From Planctomycetaceae bacterium (lineage in GTDB: Bacteria > Planctomycetota > Planctomycetia > Planctomycetales > Planctomycetaceae), in contig CANJQC010000013.1 of the NCBI GenBank assembly GCA_947476295.1, positions 1 through 64,000 on the forward strand: a DNA stretch of 64,000 nucleotides, in the 5' to 3' direction. A program made the translations under genes and the position numbers. Under the pieces are notes generated by a model that was not told the origin of the DNA, searched no databases, and saw only the letters and a program-made list of their open reading frames with translations. This document shows positions 38,543 through 48,246 of this stretch, piece after piece. The stretch's first letter is position 1, and each line of letters opens with the position of its first letter.

Positions 38543-39091
38543 ATGCCTGAACTTACCACTGCTCAAGTCGTGCTGCTGCTGTGTGTCGGCGTGTTTACGC
38601 TGGCGGCGGCAATTTGTGACCTGCGGTTTCGCAAGATTCCGAACAAGATGACAGCGCCGATGTGCGTGGCAGGCATCGTCTATCAGGTCGCATTCTTTCA
38701 GATGGATGGTCTGTGGACCTCGCTGCTGGGATTCGCTGCAGGGTTTGGGATTTTGTTCGTGTTGTGGATGATCGCGACTGCGGGCGGCGGCGACGTGAAG
38801 CTCATGGCCGCACTCGGAACATGGCTGGGCTGGCTGACGACGCTCAAGGTGCTGTTCTGCAGTCTGATCTTTGTGACCACGGGTACCATTGGCATTGTAT
38901 TAGTCGGTCTGCTGTCAAGGGGGCTCCGCCGCACGAAGGATCAGTATCTGACAAAGAATAAAAATGACAACGGCAAAGGAGAATCCACCGAACAACGTCA
39001 GAAGCGTCGAGTCATGGCGTTTGCTGTTCCCGTTGCATTGGCGACATGGTCTATCCTGGCGTTGCAGTTATTCGGAAATAGAGGGTGGTAA
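38543..39091 (+). CDS. Prepilin peptidase, A24 family (TadV/CpaA)
   Basis: The 182-residue membrane protein has the two catalytic Asp residues of type IV prepilin peptidases: Asp26 in CDLRFRKIPN and Asp84 in GGGDVKLMAALG. About five hydrophobic segments and a charged cytoplasmic loop (residues 130-155) are visible. It lacks the N-methyltransferase domain, as in TadV/CpaA, and would cleave Flp pilin and TadE-type pseudopilin leaders. It begins the plus-strand Tad locus, divergent from the IMPase gene. Confidence 0.9.
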   Translation: MPELTTAQVVLLLCVGVFTLAAAICDLRFRKIPNKMTAPMCVAGIVYQVAFFQMDGLWTSLLGFAAGFGILFVLWMIATAGGGDVKLMAALGTWLGWLTTLKVLFCSLIFVTTGTIGIVLVGLLSRGLRRTKDQYLTKNKNDNGKGESTEQRQKRRVMAFAVPVALATWSILALQLFGNRGW

Positions 39092-39206
39092 CGTCGATTG
39101 GCAAATCGCTCAAATTGAGCGGCAGATTCTGCCGATTCAGGAAAAAGATAAATCGCGTCATCCGGTACGTTTTTTGACCCGCATTTTCTTGTAGTGAGTT
39201 CGGCCC

Positions 39207-39659
39207 ATGAATGTTTACCGCTCCAAATCATCAGATCGCAGAGGTGCGATCTTATCGATGGAGCTGGTTCTCGTTCTGCCGATTTTTCTGCTCCTCATTT
39301 TTTCCATCGTTGAGTTTTCTATGCTCATGTCGGCGCAGACGCGAGTGGCAAATGCGGCTCAGAACGGAGCTCGCATGCTGAGCATCTGCGGGATGCCGTC
39401 CGTATCGGCCGAAGCCGAAGTCCGAACCCGAGTCGAGCAATTGCTCGGGCCATCGCTGGCTCAGCAATGCGTGATCACCGTTGATCCGGGAACCTATGCG
39501 TCGGATCTGGGGCATGTACATGTTCAGGTGCCGATGCGAAATGCGTGTCCGGATCTGTTGTGGATGACTGGATTCAGCGTTGCCAACCGTTCAATCAACT
39601 GCGACGCCGCAATGGCAATGGAACGAACCGCTTCAGCAGTCGATGTCGAGCGTCAATAG
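39207..39659 (+). CDS. TadE-like pseudopilin
   Basis: The 150-residue protein starts with a short basic leader, RRGAILSMELVLVLPIFLL, and one hydrophobic helix. This is the TadE pattern, in which the prepilin-peptidase site precedes a conserved Glu (ME in this case). The rest is a small periplasmic domain with Cys residues (SICGMPS, QQCVITVDP, NACPDLL). Such minor pilins help assemble the Flp fibre. It follows the peptidase that should process it by 115 bp. Confidence 0.85.
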   Translation: MNVYRSKSSDRRGAILSMELVLVLPIFLLLIFSIVEFSMLMSAQTRVANAAQNGARMLSICGMPSVSAEAEVRTRVEQLLGPSLAQQCVITVDPGTYASDLGHVHVQVPMRNACPDLLWMTGFSVANRSINCDAAMAMERTASAVDVERQ

Positions 39660-39838
39660 GTTCTGTTGGTTCATGGCTTGTGAATTACAACGCTAAGTTA
39701 CAGTCGGAATTCTGTAATCGTCACTGTGCAGGGAAAGTGCAGGGATTCGCGCTCGGACAGGACCTTACCTGAGCCGACAACCAATCTCATCACAATTGAA
39801 CTTCCCTGTGTTGGACTGACTTTGACTGGAGAATTGTC

Positions 39839-40840
39839 GTGAAGCTGACTCCGTGGATACTCACCCTGGCTGCCTTTGCCGTCATCTGCCTCCTAGCAGT
39901 GACCTTCTTCTTTAAGCAGCTCTGGGCGAAAGAATTCGTTCAGGCTCCTCCAACTCCTGCTCGAACGATGCCAATGGCAATCACTGAGATTGAGCCAGGC
40001 ACGGTTATTACCATGAAGCACATTGGCAACGGTCCTGTGGGCTCGGATGTCAGGCTGGCTCCGGATACAATCAAGAACGCGGACTTTATCGTGGGCCGTA
40101 TCGCTAGAGAGCGAATTCCATCGGCGATCCCGTTGCAAGGCTCAATGTTCTACTCGATCGGCGACTATCCGACTCTGCAGATCGAAGACGGCAAGCGGGG
40201 CGTCACGGTCAATGTCGATGACGCCACGGCAATCCTGAGTGGCATGATTAAGACGGGTCAGTATGTCGATGTCCATATGACGACCGATGCTGGCACGGGC
40301 GATCGATTGCAATCGACTGGCGGATCAGTTGTGAGCGGACGAACGGGTATGACTGCGACGCTGTTCAAAGGCGTCAAAGTCGTGGCCATGAATCGCGGAG
40401 CTGCGACCTCGGCATTGCAAGGCAGCGGATCGTCGCACAATGTGACTCTTGAGCTGGACGAAAACCAGACGCTGATCATGCTGCTGGCTCAGGAGAAGGG
40501 GCAGATTGCTCTGACGTACAATCCCACCGGTGCCGGAACTGGTGGTATCAATGTGAAGACTGAAAATGACCGGATCACCATGGAACAACTGCTGGGTATG
40601 ACCGATGAGCCTGCCGAGAAGAAGCCGTTCAAGACCGAACATTATCGTGGGGGCGGACGTTCTTCTTCTTCTTATTGGCGTGACGGCGAACGCATCGAAT
40701 ATCAGGGCAGCGGTGATAGCAATGACGGCTCACGTCTTCAGAGCACAGGTGATTCGGCGGGCGGCTTTCAAACCAACGCAGATCCTGCGAACAACAACAA
40801 TCTGACCCAGAAACAGCCTGCAGTTTCTGGAACTCTGTAA
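39839..40840 (+). CDS. Flp pilus assembly protein CpaB/RcpC
   Basis: The 333-residue protein has one N-terminal membrane helix. A SAF-like domain follows (MAITEIEPGTVITMKHIG, VGRIARERIPSAIPLQGSMF), then the RcpC/CpaB domain (GKRGVTVNVDDATAILSGMI, VTLELDENQTLIMLLAQEKG). The C-terminus is Ser/Gly/Asn rich and probably disordered. CpaB sits in the periplasm and supports the secretin channel. The start codon is GTG at 39839, the only one giving the membrane helix at the very N-terminus. No secretin gene accompanies it here. Confidence 0.85.
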   Translation: MKLTPWILTLAAFAVICLLAVTFFFKQLWAKEFVQAPPTPARTMPMAITEIEPGTVITMKHIGNGPVGSDVRLAPDTIKNADFIVGRIARERIPSAIPLQGSMFYSIGDYPTLQIEDGKRGVTVNVDDATAILSGMIKTGQYVDVHMTTDAGTGDRLQSTGGSVVSGRTGMTATLFKGVKVVAMNRGAATSALQGSGSSHNVTLELDENQTLIMLLAQEKGQIALTYNPTGAGTGGINVKTENDRITMEQLLGMTDEPAEKKPFKTEHYRGGGRSSSSYWRDGERIEYQGSGDSNDGSRLQSTGDSAGGFQTNADPANNNNLTQKQPAVSGTL

Positions 40841-40876
40841 CAGCATCAGCGGCGCGCCGCTCATACAGGCACTGAA

Positions 40877-42148
40877 ATGAAAAGCACATCGTTACAAAAA
40901 TCGCAAGGGCGATTTCATCAGGGACATTCCGAACAGCGGTGTTCCCGTCGTGGAACGATGATGATCTGGAGCATCTGGGTGTTCGTGGCGATGCTGATGA
41001 TCGTTGCGTGTTTCTTCAATGTTATGTGGCTGTCGTGTGTTCGAGCCGAAGCGAGGCGTCATGCGGAATCAGCCGTGATTGTTGGGGGCCATGCGTTCCT
41101 GTCCGATGATCTGCTGCGGCCATGGCAACAGCCTTTTGAGAATGAAGGCCGAGCCGTACGGTCTCGTAATGCAGCAGTGGACTATATTCGTCAGTCGGGC
41201 GATCGTACTCTGAGCCCGATGATTAGCGAGAACGATGTTGAACTCATTCAACCTGTGCCAGCGACTCAGCCCGGCAACACTGGACTCACGCAGCTAACGT
41301 CCACCGTGCCGGAACAGATTCGAGTCACATTCGGTAAAGGTCAGTCGAACGATCAACTGCGGATGTTTTTCAGTGGTTTGACCGGCGTTCGAAATGCTCG
41401 GTTGGGTGTTTCGGCAGCTGCAACGATCGAACATGCTCCTGTTGGATTTCTTCCGGGCGGAAATCTCACGATCCCGGTTCTGCCGTTTGCGATTACCGAC
41501 CAAAGTCATGAAGGCGCTGCGATGATGAGTGCCGGGGGGTTATGGTCACGGCAGATTGAAACCGGAAATGGGTCCGACAATCTTAGCTGGAATCCGGAAC
41601 AGCACACGGTGGAAAACGGAGCGGACGGATTGCCCGAGATTACGCTTACGCTTTCGCCGAACTCCGCTGGCAACAGGCCTGACGGCTTTGTACCGCTGAG
41701 ATTTGCCGCTGCATCCGCGACCGACGATTCGTCACAGACTGTGAACTGGATGCAGAACGGCGTCACGGCCGACGATCTCAAAACACTGGGACTGAACGAA
41801 CTGGCGTTTCCGTCCACGATCTCGGCATCAATGCTGTCCAACACGGAATGTGCTGAGATTGGAGCATGGTTACAGTCACACTCAGGGCAATCTTTTATCG
41901 TGTGTTTGTGTACTCCGACAGTCGTTGCTGAAAATTCAGAGCACCAATCAGCGGTAGGCACTGCGCTATCGACTGTCCGGCTGAATCGCCCGGTCGCCGC
42001 AAGGATCATGGCTTCCGGAATTTCTGCGAGTGGTGATGTTCGTATCTGTCTGCAGCCTTGTGTACTGATTACTTCGACGGCGGTCATGTCTTCGTCACCC
42101 GGGACGACGTTGAATCGCTATATCTACAGCGTTCAACTGAGTGACTGA
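40877..42148 (+). CDS. TadG-like pilus assembly protein
   Basis: The 423-residue protein has a short polar head and then RRGTMMIWSIWVFVAMLMIV, a single N-terminal membrane helix of the TadE/TadG type. This is followed by AEARRHAESAVIVGGHAFLSD, as in TadG where Ala/Glu-rich helices follow the anchor. The remaining 330 residues form a periplasmic domain with no family recognised. Its position between cpaB and cpaF fits a Tad accessory pseudopilin. The family call is moderate. Confidence 0.65.
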   Translation: MKSTSLQKSQGRFHQGHSEQRCSRRGTMMIWSIWVFVAMLMIVACFFNVMWLSCVRAEARRHAESAVIVGGHAFLSDDLLRPWQQPFENEGRAVRSRNAAVDYIRQSGDRTLSPMISENDVELIQPVPATQPGNTGLTQLTSTVPEQIRVTFGKGQSNDQLRMFFSGLTGVRNARLGVSAAATIEHAPVGFLPGGNLTIPVLPFAITDQSHEGAAMMSAGGLWSRQIETGNGSDNLSWNPEQHTVENGADGLPEITLTLSPNSAGNRPDGFVPLRFAAASATDDSSQTVNWMQNGVTADDLKTLGLNELAFPSTISASMLSNTECAEIGAWLQSHSGQSFIVCLCTPTVVAENSEHQSAVGTALSTVRLNRPVAARIMASGISASGDVRICLQPCVLITSTAVMSSSPGTTLNRYIYSVQLSD

Positions 42149-42328
42149 TCGTCATGCAGATTTTGTCATTTCTGACTGTTTCTCGGAACAGGCTGCCTTC
42201 AATGGCAGCCGTGGACATTATGGATTTGCCTGTGCTGAGCACTCGATAAGTGATTTTGGTCCATTGCGCTCGGCCTGCAGGCTGGCTTGTGGCATCGCAG
42301 ACATCAATTATGAACTGGAGGACATTTC

Positions 42329-43651
42329 ATGGTCGCTGCATCCGAAACAATGGACAACACAGTTCGCGATTTTCAAAAACTGAAAACATCACTGCATCGG
42401 CAGATGGTTGATGCGATCGACTTCAACAAGGCCGAAGATCTGTCCGAAATCGAATTGCGCGGACAGTTGCGGTCACTTGCTGATTATTTGTGTACTCGCC
42501 AGTCGTTAAGCCTGGACAATCAGCAGCGCGAAACGATGGTGTCTGAGATCATGGATGAGATTTACGGCTTCGGGCCGATCGAATCTCTGATGGTCGATCC
42601 GCAGGTCACGGATATTCTTATCAATGGACCTGACCGAATTCTGGTGGAACGTAAAGGCTTGCTGGAATCGACGAACATTCGGTTTGCGGATTCAAACCAT
42701 CTGATGCAGTTTATTCATCGTCTGGTTGGTCGCGCTGGCCGTCGCATTGATGAATCCAGTCCGATTGTTGACGCTCGTCTGCCGGACGGTTCGCGTTTCA
42801 ACGCCGTAATTCCTCCACTCGCACTGTGCGGGCCGACCGTATCCATTCGCCGGTTCGGCAATCGTCGCCTACAGATGGAAGACATGATCAACTACGGCTC
42901 GCTGGCACCGGCGATGGCCGACTTTCTGATTCTGGCGATCCGCGGTCGCATGAATGTGATCGTCAGCGGAGGCACGGGTGCCGGCAAAACGACGTTGTTG
43001 AACTGCATGAGCCGGTTTATTCCCGATTCTCAACGTGTGGTGACAATCGAGGAAACAGCGGAACTCAGCCTTCAGCAGACGGATGTCATTCCACTGGAAA
43101 CCCGCCTGCCGAATCTGGAAGGCAAAGGTGCCGTGACACAGCGTGACCTGCTGCGAAATGCTTTGCGGATGCGACCGGACCGCATAATCGTCGGCGAATC
43201 CCGAGGCGGTGAAGTCCTCGACATGCTGCAGGCAATGAACACGGGTCATGACGGTTCCATGAGCACCGTTCATGCCAATGACACGCGCGAAACGCTCGAC
43301 CGTCTGGAGCTGATGATCGCACTTGCGGGTGTTGATCTGCCATCCCGAATCGCACGGCAGTACATCGCGAATGCAATCGATATCGTGATTCATATTACAC
43401 GTTTGCACACCGGCGAACGCCGTATCACGCGGATCTCAGAAGTGTCCGGACTGAAAGATGGCGAGTACCGTATGGATGACCTTTTTGTTTATCGGATTAA
43501 CGGCGAAGATAAAGACGGTCGCCCTGTCGGCAGCTTTTTTGCCACCGGTTATCAGCCCGTCGCCTTGCGACGCCTGGCACTGACTGGTGCGAATATCGAA
43601 CAGTATCGCCCGCTGTTCGAAGCCCGCGAACTGAAGATGACCAAGGACTAA
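42329..43651 (+). CDS. Tad/Flp secretion ATPase CpaF (TadA)
   Basis: The 440-residue cytoplasmic hexameric ATPase powers pilus assembly. An N-terminal helical domain is followed by [20 protein letters not shown], the Walker [14 protein letters not shown] (about 214), the Asp box [14 protein letters not shown], Walker B-like [20 protein letters not shown] and the His box [19 protein letters not shown] 7 nt before the ATG supports the start. It precedes the two inner-membrane platform genes, the usual Tad order. Confidence 0.95.
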   Translation: MVAASETMDNTVRDFQKLKTSLHRQMVDAIDFNKAEDLSEIELRGQLRSLADYLCTRQSLSLDNQQRETMVSEIMDEIYGFGPIESLMVDPQVTDILINGPDRILVERKGLLESTNIRFADSNHLMQFIHRLVGRAGRRIDESSPIVDARLPDGSRFNAVIPPLALCGPTVSIRRFGNRRLQMEDMINYGSLAPAMADFLILAIRGRMNVIVSGGTGAGKTTLLNCMSRFIPDSQRVVTIEETAELSLQQTDVIPLETRLPNLEGKGAVTQRDLLRNALRMRPDRIIVGESRGGEVLDMLQAMNTGHDGSMSTVHANDTRETLDRLELMIALAGVDLPSRIARQYIANAIDIVIHITRLHTGERRITRISEVSGLKDGEYRMDDLFVYRINGEDKDGRPVGSFFATGYQPVALRRLALTGANIEQYRPLFEARELKMTKD

Positions 43652-43719
43652 TCGACGCAGCCTGATCACAGGAGCTGCGATGCTGAACATAGTTTTTTGA
43701 CACCTCGGACACTGACGTC

Positions 43720-44583
43720 ATGATCGCTCCCAATCATCCCTTGCCGATTCTGGAACGCCGCTATGAGTTCTCAGGTCTGCTGCGCGAGAATCAGCAGTTC
43801 GCGACCGGTGCCGGACATGGGATCAGCGAATCTGTCAATGGCTGGTTCGACCGTCTGATGATTCAGTCGGGCATTCGAACGTCGCCGATGGTCTGGCTTG
43901 GCCTGTGTCTACTGTCCGCGCTGACATTCGGTGGCATGGCATTTGTCCTTTCGGAGCGCGATGCGCCGACGGTGTTCTTTGCTGTTCTGGGCCTGCTGCT
44001 GCCGGTCGGCATCGCGATCGTTCTTCGAAACCGACGTCAAAATGCCATTATGGCCCAGTTGCCCGGCATGGCCGACGAGCTGGCACGCAGCGCACGGGCG
44101 GGGCGTAACCTGGAACAGTCTTTAATGCTTGTCGCAGGCGACACACCGGCTCCCCTGGGAGACGAACTCAAGGTCAGCGCGCGACGCATGGAAATGGGTT
44201 TGGATGTTGCGAGTTCCGTGCGTGACCTTGCTGACCGCACCGGTGTTTCAACCTTGACGATATTCGCATCAGCGTTGTCACTGCATCAGGATACCGGCGG
44301 TGACCTGATCATGGTTCTGGAGCGCCTTGCCACAGCGGTGCGGGATCGACTGCACTTTGTCGCTCGGCAGCGAGCCGCAACGATAGCCAGCCGCTGGGGC
44401 GCGGCCTTGATGGTGGTAATTCCATTTATTGTGATGATGATTTATACGGTGTGGTATCCCGATTATCTGACGCGGCTGACGGATTCATCTGCAGGCCGGA
44501 TTTCGTTGTGGCTCGGTCTCACGGGACTCATCGTGGGCAGCTTCTCCGTGTATCGGATTCTGGCGAGAAGTGCTCGGTTCTGA
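43720..44583 (+). CDS. Tad pilus platform protein TadB (T2SS F domain)
   Basis: The 287-residue membrane protein has two early helices (PMVWLGLCLLSALTFGGMAF and a following segment). The cytoplasmic T2SSF domain follows (QLPGMADELARSARAGRNLE, TGVSTLTIFASALSLHQDTG), then two C-terminal helices. It forms half of the inner-membrane platform that CpaF acts upon. It is immediately downstream of cpaF and upstream of tadC. Confidence 0.9.
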   Translation: MIAPNHPLPILERRYEFSGLLRENQQFATGAGHGISESVNGWFDRLMIQSGIRTSPMVWLGLCLLSALTFGGMAFVLSERDAPTVFFAVLGLLLPVGIAIVLRNRRQNAIMAQLPGMADELARSARAGRNLEQSLMLVAGDTPAPLGDELKVSARRMEMGLDVASSVRDLADRTGVSTLTIFASALSLHQDTGGDLIMVLERLATAVRDRLHFVARQRAATIASRWGAALMVVIPFIVMMIYTVWYPDYLTRLTDSSAGRISLWLGLTGLIVGSFSVYRILARSARF

Positions 44584-44719
44584 TGCGGCAGAAGACGCAG
44601 TCAGGCTTTTAGCAGACATCAATAGATTTTCGGTCGGACGTGCGTCCATTCATCGATAGAGATTTCAGACCTGACCGCATCGGAATGACCGACGCAGCAG
44701 CGACCGTGGAGCAAATTCT

Positions 44720-46030
44720 ATGTATTACATCTGGTTTCTTACAGCAGCAGGCGTGCTGGCGGTTGGTCTTGCTCTCAAGAAGCTGTTCTTCCCATCCGAG
44801 AAGCGGATGCTCAGCCCGTTTCAGCAGTCACGTCCTGTTCCCGATCTGACCTCTGCGCCGGATCTTGCCATGCGGGAAAAAATGCAGTCAGGAGTTCTGA
44901 AACTGGCAATGACACCCGACGGAGAAATCCTCCCGTTGGCGGGACGTAATTTTGGTCCACCGGCACATGCCTTTCTTCCGCATCGAACTGTCGAACCCGT
45001 GGCATCAGCCTCTGGTGTGGCCATAAACTCCGCCAGAAGTTTCGCAGAGCAGGGCGTAAGCCGAATTTCCACATGGGGCGATCGACGCCTGTTTTCTGAA
45101 TTTCGTGGAATTCTATCTGACGACACCGACCAATTGAATCCGATCGTGCCGGAAGATCTTCCGATGCGGGACGACGAAATGCTGTTCGGACGAATCACAT
45201 CGGCGGTTGCTCAACTGCTTCCCGAGACAGCTTCGCGGCGTGAAGTGCAGAGGAAAAACCTGGTCGGCGCAGGCTATATGTCCCGCGCCTCGTGGATCAA
45301 TCTGACCGCGGTCCGATTCGTGCTGGCTTTTTTTTCAATCGTGATCGTCGGCTATGCGCTGATCATTGCTCCGCCGGCTCTGGAGCCGTGGCTCGTCGCG
45401 CTGTTGGTCATTGCACCGCTGCTGGCATGGTCGATTCCGCCACTGGTCGTGTCCCACAGGGCCTCAGAACGCAAAATCGATATCGAACGCGGTCTGCCCG
45501 ACGTGCTGGACATGATGAACATGGGCGTCAGCCAGGGGCTGACCGTCCCGCAGTCGCTCAAACGCATCAGCCGTGAAATCAGCAGCGTCCATCCGGCTCT
45601 GGCCGCAGAACTGCGACTGGTCAATCAGCAGGCTGAAGTGGGGAGTATGCCTCGAGCTCTCCGTAACTTCAGCCAGCGCGTGGATTCACCGGAAGTGAAT
45701 TCGTTTACATCGTTACTCATTCAGTCAGAAGTCACCGGCACCAGTATTTCGCGATCACTGACAGAATACAGTGACGGAATTCGCAGCTCGTTGAAGGAGC
45801 GTGCGGACTCCCGAGCCAATCTGGCGTCGTTCAAGTTGCTGTTTCCGGTCGCGTTATGCCTTATGCCGTCGGTGTTTCTGTTCCTGCTGGGACCAGCCAT
45901 TGTCCAGTTCTCTGACTTCTACAACAACCAGGCTCAACAGCTTCAGCAAAGTCGCCAGGACGCCATCCGCAGCCTCGACCAAGCCCCGACACTTGACAAC
46001 AGTCGCTTCGCTGGCCAGTTGAATCAGTAA
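44720..46030 (+). CDS. Tad pilus platform protein TadC (T2SS F domain)
   Basis: The 436-residue protein begins with a membrane helix (MYYIWFLTAAGVLAVGLALK) and an extra ~150-residue cytoplasmic segment not found in short TadC proteins. Two helices and the T2SSF domain follow (ERGLPDVLDMMNMGVSQGLT, VNSFTSLLIQSEVTGTSISR), then a final helix, LLFPVALCLMPSVFLFLLG. It pairs with TadB in the platform. It is the last gene of the locus before an inverted-repeat element. Secretin, CpaE and pilin genes are not found here. Confidence 0.9.
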   Translation: MYYIWFLTAAGVLAVGLALKKLFFPSEKRMLSPFQQSRPVPDLTSAPDLAMREKMQSGVLKLAMTPDGEILPLAGRNFGPPAHAFLPHRTVEPVASASGVAINSARSFAEQGVSRISTWGDRRLFSEFRGILSDDTDQLNPIVPEDLPMRDDEMLFGRITSAVAQLLPETASRREVQRKNLVGAGYMSRASWINLTAVRFVLAFFSIVIVGYALIIAPPALEPWLVALLVIAPLLAWSIPPLVVSHRASERKIDIERGLPDVLDMMNMGVSQGLTVPQSLKRISREISSVHPALAAELRLVNQQAEVGSMPRALRNFSQRVDSPEVNSFTSLLIQSEVTGTSISRSLTEYSDGIRSSLKERADSRANLASFKLLFPVALCLMPSVFLFLLGPAIVQFSDFYNNQAQQLQQSRQDAIRSLDQAPTLDNSRFAGQLNQ

Positions 46031-46088
46031 TAATATACTCCACGCGGTCGAGGCGGTCGAGAATGACACATTTGCGACCTTGGCATAT

Positions 46089-46147
46089 TAACCAGAAGCG
46101 TCAGCGAGGAATGGGGAGTTCCGGCCCTCGCTGACGCTTTGGGTTAC
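46089..46147. repeat. Inverted-repeat element after tadC
   Basis: AAGCGTCAGCGAGG (46096-46109) and CCTCGCTGACGCTT (46126-46139) are perfect inverted arms. The outer flanks TAACC and GGGTTA extend the similarity to about 21 bp with two mismatches. AGCGTCAGCGAGG-type palindromes are frequent between planctomycete genes. It may also terminate the Tad transcript. Confidence 0.75.
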
Positions 46148-46180
46148 TGTCAATGCCAACCGCGTGCGGTATGAGGCTCA

Positions 46181-46690
46181 TTAAGACAGGGCGGGACGGC
46201 GCTTGTGGCCTGTCTAAACGCCAACTTCGGCAACTTTTTTGGCAACACGTTTTCGAATGGCAGCGGTGGCGACAATGCCATCGAAGTGGCCCGCTTCTAC
46301 AAGAACGAGTTCTTCAATCAGAAGCTCAAGGGCACTCCTAAAGTTGACGCTCAGTTCATGGCGACGGCTCTGGCGACATTCTTCACCAGCAGTAACCTGT
46401 CGGGCGGCAATGTGGCGGCCAGCTACGGTTTCAACGTGACTCAGATCGGTGTGGGAACAAAGGTCGTGAACATTGGCTCCAGCGGAGCGGCTTTCGGCGT
46501 CTCGAACAACACAAACATGACGATCATGTCGTTGCTCCTGGCGACAAACGATCGAACGGGTGCCCATGCTAGCGGTTACAGCAACGTTTATGACACGGAC
46601 GGCATTGGTGTGCTGGACGACAACGAAAAGGCCCTGCGAGTCCTGGCCAATACGATCTATTCCGCGATCAATGAAGCGGGGCACATTTGA
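46181..46690 (+). pseudogene. C-terminal remnant of a large planctomycete surface protein
   Basis: The frame carries ALATFFTSSNLSGGNVAASY, GFNVTQIGVGTKVVNIGSSG, ATNDRTGAHASGYSNVYDTD and a final VLANTIYSAINEAGHI. This closely resembles the conserved tail ending giant planctomycete surface proteins that carry Ig-like, SdrD-like or cadherin-like repeats. Only about 165 residues remain; the upstream frame hits a stop at 46172 and the inverted-repeat element. No signal peptide or good start exists (only a GTG at 46205), so it is probably a 5'-truncated fossil. Confidence 0.6.
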
Positions 46691-46698
46691 CGTCATTG

Positions 46699-46782
46699 GG
46701 CTCAGAAAAGGGGTCAGGAACCAATAGTGCGAAGCACCCTTCGGGCCATTTGGCTATTGGTTCCTGACCCCTTTTCTGAGCC
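46699..46782. repeat. Palindromic element with perfect 29-bp arms
   Basis: The arms at 46699-46727 and 46754-46782 are exact reverse complements, starting GGCTCAGAAAAGGGGTCAGG. The loop holds a smaller hairpin-like stretch. GGGGTCAGGAACC-type palindromes are known as dispersed elements near RAYT or IS200-like transposases. It also separates the convergent remnant and helical-protein genes. Confidence 0.85.
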
Positions 46783-46793
46783 TTGACAGAGCG

Positions 46794-47894
46794 CTAGCTT
46801 TTCTTTCTCACCGTCCGGTCGATATTTGTTCCTCCGAGCGGTTCACGATTCCGAGCTCGCATTTCGCGGATCTTTCCGGCGATCTTCCCAAGAATTCGCT
46901 GTGCGCGCTGAGTCCCGTTCAGGGATGCTGCCTGCAGCGCGGTGCCCATGGCTCTCTGTAGCGATACCATGTCCTTGCGAAACTGCTCAAACTCCGCACG
47001 ATACCCCTCCAGCTGGACGCCAGCGGCTCGCGGTTCGATCTTGGTCAGGAACACGTCTTCAAGATGTCTGCGGCCCCCGGCACCGCTGGTCATGCCGATA
47101 TCGAAAGCTTTGATCTCTCGATGGCATTTTGCCTGAAGATCCCGGAGCCAGCGGCGAACATCGGCCCAGTCATCGCGATCTTCGCGATCCGCGGCAAGTC
47201 GTTCGTCCGGCGACAGATCCCGGTCAAGTTTTCCAAGAACTGCCTGCATTGAACCAAGTTTCTGACGCAGGCCCGTCGTTTGACGCTCAATCTGACGGGC
47301 ACCTTTCCACGCCGCTTCGATCCGAAGATACATCATGTCCTCAGTCAAAGGAGCACCGTTGTCTTCGAATTCGGCATCATCCGCGAAGCTCTGGTTCACG
47401 TCGTCCGACAGCAAACCCGGATAGACAGCCTGTCCAGTGAAGGAATTCGCTTCCGCCAGCATGGCGGCTGTTTCTGTTCCGAACACGGTAGTACCAGGTT
47501 GATGCATCGACACAACAGGCATCATCGGCATCATGACCTGTTGTTCGCCCACCGCGATCAAGATTTCTGCCCGACCTCCTGCCGGAACTACGGGGAGCGG
47601 GTGATTCACAAATGGCGCAAAAACTGAAGCCGACTGCCATTCACATCCAAACAACGAGACCCCTTGAAACTGCTGCGGCGGAACACCCGTTGCCGTCAGC
47701 ACGTCACCCAGAGTCATCGGAAATCCGCCAGGACACGCCGTCAATAATTCTGCGGGTATTGAGACGACAACACCCGATGGCAAGTGCGCCGGGCGATACC
47801 ATGCCCAAAGGACAATGCCCTGCAACCGGGCCATTGGAAGTGGCTCCCATTGGCACGACGGCGGTCGCTGAAAAAATAAGACAGGAAAGAGCAT
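46794..47894 (-). CDS. Helical protein of unknown function, last gene of the kinase-SPFH-FHA group
   Basis: From MLFPVLFFQRPP the protein has 366 residues; the frame extends to 48071, but those codons lie in a repeat and look non-coding. The first ~150 residues are beta-rich and hydrophobic (ARLQGIVLWAWYRPAHLPSG, GGRAEILIAVGEQQVMMPMM). The rest is charged and helical (GARQIERQTTGLRQKLGSMQ, DRDLSPDERLAADREDRDDW) with likely coiled coils and a basic C-terminus. No known domain is recognised. Its orientation and closeness to the FHA gene suggest a structural or adaptor role in the same module. Confidence 0.55.
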   Translation of the reverse strand: MLFPVLFFQRPPSCQWEPLPMARLQGIVLWAWYRPAHLPSGVVVSIPAELLTACPGGFPMTLGDVLTATGVPPQQFQGVSLFGCEWQSASVFAPFVNHPLPVVPAGGRAEILIAVGEQQVMMPMMPVVSMHQPGTTVFGTETAAMLAEANSFTGQAVYPGLLSDDVNQSFADDAEFEDNGAPLTEDMMYLRIEAAWKGARQIERQTTGLRQKLGSMQAVLGKLDRDLSPDERLAADREDRDDWADVRRWLRDLQAKCHREIKAFDIGMTSGAGGRRHLEDVFLTKIEPRAAGVQLEGYRAEFEQFRKDMVSLQRAMGTALQAASLNGTQRAQRILGKIAGKIREMRARNREPLGGTNIDRTVRKKS

Positions 47895-47982
47895 TCCACG
47901 GCTCTCGACAAGCTTAAATCCGGGTTTGGTTTTCGAACCGAGAGATCCTGAGGACCGTTCGAGAAATAATTGACCGCATTCT

Positions 47983-48019
47983 CCTCGCCCCTGCGAAGGG
48001 GAGAGGCCAGGGTGAGGGG
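47983..48019. repeat. Dispersed C-rich intergenic repeat
   Basis: The block CCTCGCCCCTGCGAAGGGG then GAGAGGCCAGGGTGAGGGG matches a widely dispersed bacterial intergenic repeat type (CCTCACCCTGGCC...). It sits between the FHA gene and the helical-protein gene. Confidence 0.5.
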
Positions 48020-48246
48020 TAGAAAAGAGACAGTTATGTCTCAAACAGTCCTTGTTCGAGCCTCCACTCATCGTATGGTATGAGTCGGCTGAGTGGACTT
48101 TCTGTTTGTTGTTTTTAACATTTTCTTAAATTGCTGAGTCACCTTTCATGAAGCGATGCCCTGCCGCCTTTGGACGATGTCCGCGGTTGGCCTCCAAAAT
48201 CCCCGAGCTCTCAGACGACCGAGTTGCTGTCACTTCAATGGTCTAC

